NCBI RefSeq assembly: GCF_000009905.1
Contig: NC_006177.1
Span: 2,232,001-2,296,000 of the forward strand
DNA from: Symbiobacterium thermophilum IAM 14863
GTDB taxonomy: Bacteria; Bacillota; Sulfobacillia; Symbiobacteriales; Symbiobacteriaceae
DNA: 64,000 nucleotides
Reading direction: 5' to 3'
Under the pieces are notes generated by a model, which was given only the letters and a program-made list of their open reading frames with translations, had not been told where the DNA came from and did no database searches. Positions 60,294 through 64,000 of this stretch are shown here, piece by piece. Position 1 is the first letter of the stretch. The number at the start of each line of letters is the position of its first letter. The position numbers and the translations under genes were made by a program.

Positions 60294-60887
60294 TCAAAGG
60301 GCCGGCGCAAGCGCCGCCAGCCGCCCGACGCAGTCCATCCAGCCGTCCCGGTGGTTTTCCGCCACCCCGGGGGCCGCAAACCCCTCGTGTCGCAGGATCA
60401 GCTCGGTCCCGCCGTCGACCTCCCGCAGGAACAGCGAGACCACCGTCTCCTCCCCGGCGGGGTCGCCCTCCCAGGCGAAGGTGAAGACGAGTCGCTCCGG
60501 CGGGACGATCTCCCGGTACGTCCCCACGCACACCAGGTCGCCCCAGCCCAACCGCATCGACAGCCGGTAACGGCCGCCCACCCGCAAGTCCACCTCCGCC
60601 CGGGCCTCCGGCCCCTACCAGCGCACCAGCAAGTCCACCTCCGCCCGGGCCTCCGGCCCCTACCAGCGCACCAGCAAGTCCACCTCCGCCCGGGCCTCCG
60701 GCCCCTACCAGCACACCAGCAAGTCCACCTCCGCCCGGGCCTCCGGCCCCTACCAGCGCACCAGCAAGTCCACCTCCGCCCGGGCCTCCGGTCCCCACCA
60801 GCGCACCAGCAGGTCCGGCTCCGTCCAGTCGGCGAACACCCGCTCCCGGGGCGCCTTCAGGCGCATCTGAACCGGTTCCATCTCCAT
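60294..60887 (-). pseudogene. SRPBCC/AHSA1 gene interrupted by a 45-bp repeat with amber codons
   Basis: Starting at ATG 60887 (behind GGGGGATGG) the frame reads MEMEPVQMRLKAPRERVFAD, a typical AHSA1 start, to DLLVRWWGPEARAEVDLLVRW and then TAG at 60752. The same frame continues through four copies of the 45-base unit, each with the same TAG (60752, 60707, 60662, 60617). It then resumes a normal AHSA1 body (DLRVGGRYRLSMRLGWGDLV to the final LAALAPAL). Removing the four extra units gives a 137-residue protein of family length. It is the third gene of the arsR operon. Restart at GTG 60593 could make a 99-residue fragment. Confidence 0.85.
60586..60810. repeat. Five-copy 45-bp tandem repeat inside the SRPBCC gene
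   Basis: Units start at 60586, 60631, 60676, 60721 and 60766. Units 1-4 are identical except one base in unit 3 (GCAC for GCGC). Unit 5, nearest the gene start, has CCCCACC where the others have CCCTACC. That one change turns a Trp codon into TAG on the minus strand. A diverged sixth half-unit (AGGTCCGG) precedes them. Confidence 0.95.
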
Positions 60888-60928
60888 CGTTCCATCCCCC
60901 TCCTGCAGCGTGCATGCACGGCAAGCGG

Positions 60929-61759
60929 CTACGCCGGCCGCCCCATCTCCAGGGCCAGGGCCACCAGCCAGTCGTGCCAGCCCAGGTGGTTGTCGATGGA
61001 CTCCCAGCCCAGCCCCTCCTCCCGCACGGTCACCCGCGTGCGCCCGTCGGGCAGCGGATCGATCCGCCACGTGACCGTCGTGGCCGGCTGGTCCGCCGCG
61101 AACACGCAGACCAGCAGCCGCCCCTCCTCCCGCCGCAGCTCCGGACCCAGGGCAACCCCGAGCCACCGGTCCCTCAACACCGGGTCCACCAGGGCGGCCC
61201 ACACCCGCTCCGGGGGCGCGTCGATCTCCACGGACCGCTCCACCACGGCTCCGAAGGGCGGCCGGAAGGCGAAACGCGGCAGCGCCGCGGCCCGCTCCAC
61301 CCAGCCCTGCAGCAGCCGGAGCCAGAGGACCCAGACGCACTGCCAGGTCTGCTCCGGCCAGCGGGCCGGCAGCGCGTCCTCCGGGATGCCCCGGTGATGG
61401 ACGGTGACCCGGGTGCACCCGGCCCCGGCGTGGCCCACCCCCGTTCCCGACCCGACTGTGCGTCCCTCCCGGGTCAGCTGGTCCGATGAGCCGCCCTCTC
61501 CGGTCACCGGATCCAGCACGATCTCGACCACCGATACCCACCCCCCGAGCGGCCACTCGAACCGGAAGCCCCGATCGCCGTTCTCCAGCAGCCGGCCGCC
61601 GAGGGATCCCGTAGGCACACTTTCCCCGCGAAGGCGATAGACCGAGTCGCTGACCTCGGCCGCGGCGCCGCTCCAGACGGCGAGCTCCGCCGGGTCCGTC
61701 AGCGCCCGCCGCACGCGCTCAGGAGCCGCGGCGATCTGTCGGGATGCCCGAACCTCCAT
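60929..61759 (-). CDS. Two-domain SRPBCC (AHSA1-like) protein
   Basis: A 276-residue protein with two START/Bet v1-like domains in tandem. Each opens with the family pattern: IAAAPERVRRALTDPAELAVW at residue about 9 and IDAPPERVWAALVDPVLRDRW at about 178. Each ends in a long helix (WVERAAALPRF, WLVALALEMGRP). Such proteins bind hydrophobic ligands and often sit beside ArsR-type repressors, as here. ATG 61759 is seven bases after GGGGGAG. It overlaps the arsR 3' end by 41 bases. Ligand unknown. Confidence 0.85.
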   Translation of the reverse strand: MEVRASRQIAAAPERVRRALTDPAELAVWSGAAAEVSDSVYRLRGESVPTGSLGGRLLENGDRGFRFEWPLGGWVSVVEIVLDPVTGEGGSSDQLTREGRTVGSGTGVGHAGAGCTRVTVHHRGIPEDALPARWPEQTWQCVWVLWLRLLQGWVERAAALPRFAFRPPFGAVVERSVEIDAPPERVWAALVDPVLRDRWLGVALGPELRREEGRLLVCVFAADQPATTVTWRIDPLPDGRTRVTVREEGLGWESIDNHLGWHDWLVALALEMGRPA

Positions 61760-62093
61760 CTGTCTGCTCCCCCTCTCCTCGCCAGTCTTCGGACTCCACC
61801 AGCCGCTTCAGGCCGGCCAGGCGGTCGTCCCAGAACCGCTGATAGTGCGACAGCCAGCCCTCCCACAGCTCCCGAAGCGGTTCCGGCTCGAGCCGGTAGA
61901 TCCGCCTCCTTCCCTCCCGCCGCTCCCGCACGAGCCCGGCCTCCCGCAGGACGGCCAGGTGCTGGGACACGGCCGGGCGGGAGATGTCGGGAAAATGCCT
62001 GGCAATTTCTCCCGCCGCCAGGTCGCTTTGCGCCAGCAGGTCCAGGATGCGGCGGCGGGTCGGGTCGGCCAGGGCCTGCAGCACCCGCTCCAT
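61719..62093 (-). CDS. ArsR-family transcriptional repressor
   Basis: A 124-residue winged-helix regulator: MERVLQALADPTRRRILDLL, AAGEIARHFPDISRPAVSQH, LAVLREAGLVRERREGRRRIYRL. No metal-binding Cys motif is present; it belongs to the subgroup paired with SRPBCC proteins (SdpR-like). I choose ATG 62093, a few bases after GGGGGTGAGG; ATG 62108 has no ribosome site. Palindromes covering the start region of its own promoter suggest autoregulation of the arsR-SRPBCC-SRPBCC operon. Confidence 0.93.
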   Translation of the reverse strand: MERVLQALADPTRRRILDLLAQSDLAAGEIARHFPDISRPAVSQHLAVLREAGLVRERREGRRRIYRLEPEPLRELWEGWLSHYQRFWDDRLAGLKRLVESEDWRGEGEQTDGGSGIPTDRRGS

Positions 62094-62110
62094 CCGCCTC
62101 ACCCCCATAT

Positions 62111-62131
62111 GTAAGTCGATACTTACGTATC
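62111..62131 (-). promoter_or_regulatory. Overlapping palindromes, probable ArsR operator
   Basis: GTAAGT-CGAT-ACTTAC (62111-62126) is a perfect 6-4-6 inverted repeat. Overlapping it, GATAC-TTAC-GTATC (62118-62131) is a perfect 5-4-5 repeat. Both lie just downstream of the arsR -10 element, ideal for repression. Confidence 0.65.
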
Positions 62132-62133
62132 AG

Positions 62134-62162
62134 AGTGTATAAGACACCGAATCCTCTGTCAA
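62134..62162 (-). promoter_or_regulatory. Consensus promoter of the arsR operon
   Basis: On the minus strand a perfect TTGACA (62162-62157), 17 bases, TACACT (62139-62134), about 40 bases before the arsR start. Confidence 0.8.
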
Positions 62163-63060
62163 CATGCATTCGCGTCAACACGTTGGGCAAGGGCAGGCGT
62201 GAGACCGGGGCCGGGGTGATACCCCGCAGGCACGACGGGAACGAATGTGCACTTTCTTCGAGTCCTTGCGCAGCGGGCGTTTCCGGGCGCGCGGGACGGG
62301 AAAAGCCCAGGAGGCGCGGGCTTCACGAAAGTGCACATTCGCATCAACGGCGGGGTTCATGGCCCCTGCGTGAACGTGTTCGAGGACCGCGCTTCGATCG
62401 GGGTCGTGCCGCGGCAACGAATGTGCACGTTCTTCGTGTCCTTGTGCAACAAGCGTTTCCGGGCTCGCGGGACGGGAAGAGCCCATGGGGCGCGGGCTTC
62501 ACGAAAGTGCACATTCGCATCAACGGCGGGGTTCAGGACCCCTGGGTGAAGGTGTTCGGGGCCCGAGCTTTGGCCGGGGGCGTGCCGCAGCAACGAATGT
62601 GCACTTTCTTCGAGTCCTTGCGCAGCGGGCGTTTCCGGGCGCGCGGGGCGGGAAAAGCCCAGGAGGCGCGGGATTCACGAAAGTGCACATTCGCGTCAAC
62701 GGCGGGGTTCATGGCCCCTGCGTGAACGTGTCGAGGACCGCGCTTCGATCGGGGTCGTGCCGCGGCAACGAATGTGCACTTTCGTCGAGTCCTTACGCAG
62801 CAAGCGTGTCCGGGCTCGCGGGGCGGGAGAAGCCCATGGGGCGCGGGCTTCACGAAAGTGCACATTCGCATCAACGGCGGGGTTCACGGCCCCCGCGGGA
62901 ACGTATTCGAGGACCGAGCTTCGGTCCGGGTCGTGCCGCAGCAACGAATGTGCACTTTCTTCGGATCCTTGCGCAGCAAGCGTGTCCAGGCTCGCGGGAC
63001 GGGAAAAGCCCATGGGGCGCGGGTTTCACGAAAGTGCACATTCGCATCAACGGCAGGGCG
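62163..63060. repeat. Five-copy 176-bp tandem array with alternating inverted GTGCAC motifs
   Basis: The motif CGAATGTGCACTTTC recurs with its GTGCAC core at 62247, 62423, 62599, 62774 and 62950. Its exact inverse GAAAGTGCACATTCG recurs with core at 62331, 62507, 62683, 62858 and 63034. The step from direct to inverted motif is always 84 bases; the step to the next unit is 91 or 92. A diverged half-unit (ATGCATTCGCGTCAAC) precedes the first copy. No ribosome site or protein-like pattern supports coding. It fills the gap between the arsR promoter and the Nudix gene. Confidence 0.95.
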
Positions 63061-63215
63061 GGAAAAGCCGGAATCAGGTATCCGCGCAGCGTGCACGAGG
63101 GAAATGCACGAAACCGGCGCCGAGCCCGCGCGGCCCCGGCCGCCCCTTGCAAACCGGCGTTCCGTGGGGTAGTCCTAGATAGAGAGGATCACAGTCGCGG
63201 CAAGGGGGCAGCCCG

Positions 63216-63659
63216 TTGAACCAGGCAGTACCACAGATCGACGTGGTCGGCGCGGTCATCGAAAACGAATCGGGCGAGGTGCTCTGCGCCCGCCGGGCTC
63301 CCGGATCGGCCCGGGGCGGTCTCTGGGAGTTCCCCGGCGGAAAAATTGAACCCGGCGAGCGCCCCGAAGAGGCGCTGCGCCGGGAGATTCGCGAAGAATT
63401 GGGGTGCGACATCGTCGTCGGCGAGCCAGTCGCGGAGGCCACGCACCGCTACCCGGAGGTGGTGGTGCGGCTGCTGACATTCCGGGCGCGCCTCGTCCGC
63501 GGCCGGCCCGTATCCCGGGAGCACGCGGAGCTGCGCTGGGTGCCCGTCGCCGCACTGGGCCGGCTCGACTGGGCCCCCGCCGATCTGCCGACGGTCGCCC
63601 GGCTCCAGGCCGAAGCCGGAGCCCCGGGCGAGGGCCGCCCCGTCAGCCCAGGTGAATGA
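63216..63659 (+). CDS. mutT: Nudix hydrolase, MutT-like (8-oxo-dGTP diphosphatase)
   Basis: A 147-residue Nudix protein opening QIDVVGAVIENESGEVLCAR, with the complete Nudix box from Gly42 to Gly63 (GKIEPGE, then REIREELG). LWEFPGGKIEPGE is characteristic of MutT/NudG enzymes that remove oxidised nucleotides from the pool. TTG start at 63216, behind AAGGGGG. The last 17 bases overlap the convergent Nudix gene. The gene symbol rests on motif resemblance only; CTP or dGTP analogues cannot be told apart by eye. Confidence 0.85.
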   Translation: MNQAVPQIDVVGAVIENESGEVLCARRAPGSARGGLWEFPGGKIEPGERPEEALRREIREELGCDIVVGEPVAEATHRYPEVVVRLLTFRARLVRGRPVSREHAELRWVPVAALGRLDWAPADLPTVARLQAEAGAPGEGRPVSPGE

Positions 63660-64000
63660 GCCCCAGGTGGACGGCGCCGCCGTCCTCCCAGAGCGCGTCC
63701 CGAAGCTCCTCTGGGTAGACCGGCTCCGAGAGCGCGGCCACCTCGGCCCGGGTGAACCAGCGGCACTCCCGCACCGGCCCGTCCGGGTCCTGGATGCGCC
63801 AGCCCTGCCAGGGCCGGTCGGCCGGACCGGCCGGCTCGGCCGCCCGCCCGGCGAGTGCGGCGCCGGACGGATGGCCGGTGGGCGCCGCCGCCCGGAAGAC
63901 GATCTCGACCACGTGCTCCGACCGGCGCGCGGAACGGAACTCCTGCACGTAGGCTAACGGTCCCACCTCTGCGGCGACCCCGGCCTCCTCCGCCGCCTCC
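63643..64000 (-). CDS. Second Nudix hydrolase (5' part beyond the window)
   Basis: The frame is open to the right edge. There the minus strand reads EAAEEAGVAAEVGPLAYVQE, which is the end of a Nudix box (REAAEEAG) and the following strand. The C-terminal part has EHVVEIVFRA and CRWFTRAEVAALSEPVYPEE, the usual Nudix ending. It is convergent with, and overlaps by 17 bases, the MutT-like gene. ADP-ribose or nucleotide substrates are possible; the start lies outside the window. Confidence 0.8.
   Translation of the reverse strand, partial: EAAEEAGVAAEVGPLAYVQEFRSARRSEHVVEIVFRAAAPTGHPSGAALAGRAAEPAGPADRPWQGWRIQDPDGPVRECRWFTRAEVAALSEPVYPEELRDALWEDGGAVHLGLIHLG

Noticed and set aside
60265-60924. Glycine-rich repetitive frame over the 45-bp repeats on the minus strand
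   Set aside because: It is the alternative frame of the SRPBCC gene; the AHSA1 frame has the start, ribosome site and family sequence.
62163-63060. CRISPR array or repetitive protein gene in the 176-bp repeats
   Set aside because: Units are about 176 bases with no short constant repeat and unique spacer, and no cas gene is nearby. Frames through the array are broken by unit length and lack ribosome sites.

Overview
The window is very GC-rich bacterial DNA with Shine-Dalgarno sites close to GGGGAGG or AAGGAGG, many GTG and TTG starts, and a tripartite GerA/GerB/Ger(x)C spore-germination operon. With caa3-type oxidase genes, CtaG, CtaM and a half-size DMT protein, this points to a high-GC, endospore-forming Firmicute. 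A Symbiobacterium-like thermophile is my best guess from recall; it was not tested by any search.

Layout. 1-9.2 kb: end of a LiaF-like gene, then a haem-copper oxidase locus: ctaB, ctaM-like DUF420 and a small membrane gene on the minus strand; SCO1, DUF983 and ctaC-ctaD-ctaE-ctaF-ctaG on the plus strand. A six-copy 40-bp tandem repeat sits just before the ctaC promoter. 9.3-11.9 kb: a broken half-copy and an intact copy of an S9 peptidase. 12-16.6 kb: a YhhN/TMEM86 protein and the germination operon. 16.7-20.8 kb: an ABC exporter with a large secreted partner. 21-24.4 kb: two DMT transporters, a VOC-DinB fusion, and an ECF-sigma/permease chimera. 24.4-31 kb: a lipoprotein, leuCD with a divergent LysR regulator, small membrane proteins and a Ca2+/Na+ antiporter. 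31-38 kb: transketolase, a TPM-domain coiled-coil protein, hflX behind a leader peptide and terminator, and an ECF-transporter S component.

38-48.8 kb: an HSL-type esterase, a phosphatase-GNAT fusion, a class A PBP with an FN3-like tail, tRNA-Cys and tRNA-Ile, a class B PBP, a LysM-M23 peptidase and a YigZ protein. 49-53.7 kb: a GAF-GGDEF diguanylate cyclase and a feoAB locus with two small partner genes. 53.9-60.1 kb: a NarL-type two-component pair, DedA, DUF2325 and two HD-GYP proteins, which with the GGDEF protein suggest active c-di-GMP signalling. 60.2-64 kb: an ArsR-SRPBCC operon whose last gene is interrupted by a 45-bp repeat carrying an amber codon, a striking 176-bp tandem array with internal inverted motifs, and two convergent Nudix genes.

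The most interesting signals are regulatory or structural rather than new enzymes. They are the hflX leader-peptide attenuator, the 176-bp array, the amber-bearing 45-bp expansion, the sigma-permease chimera with an ECF-like promoter of its own, and the 40-bp palindromic repeats ahead of the oxidase operon. All function calls rest on motif recognition by eye; no database search was possible.
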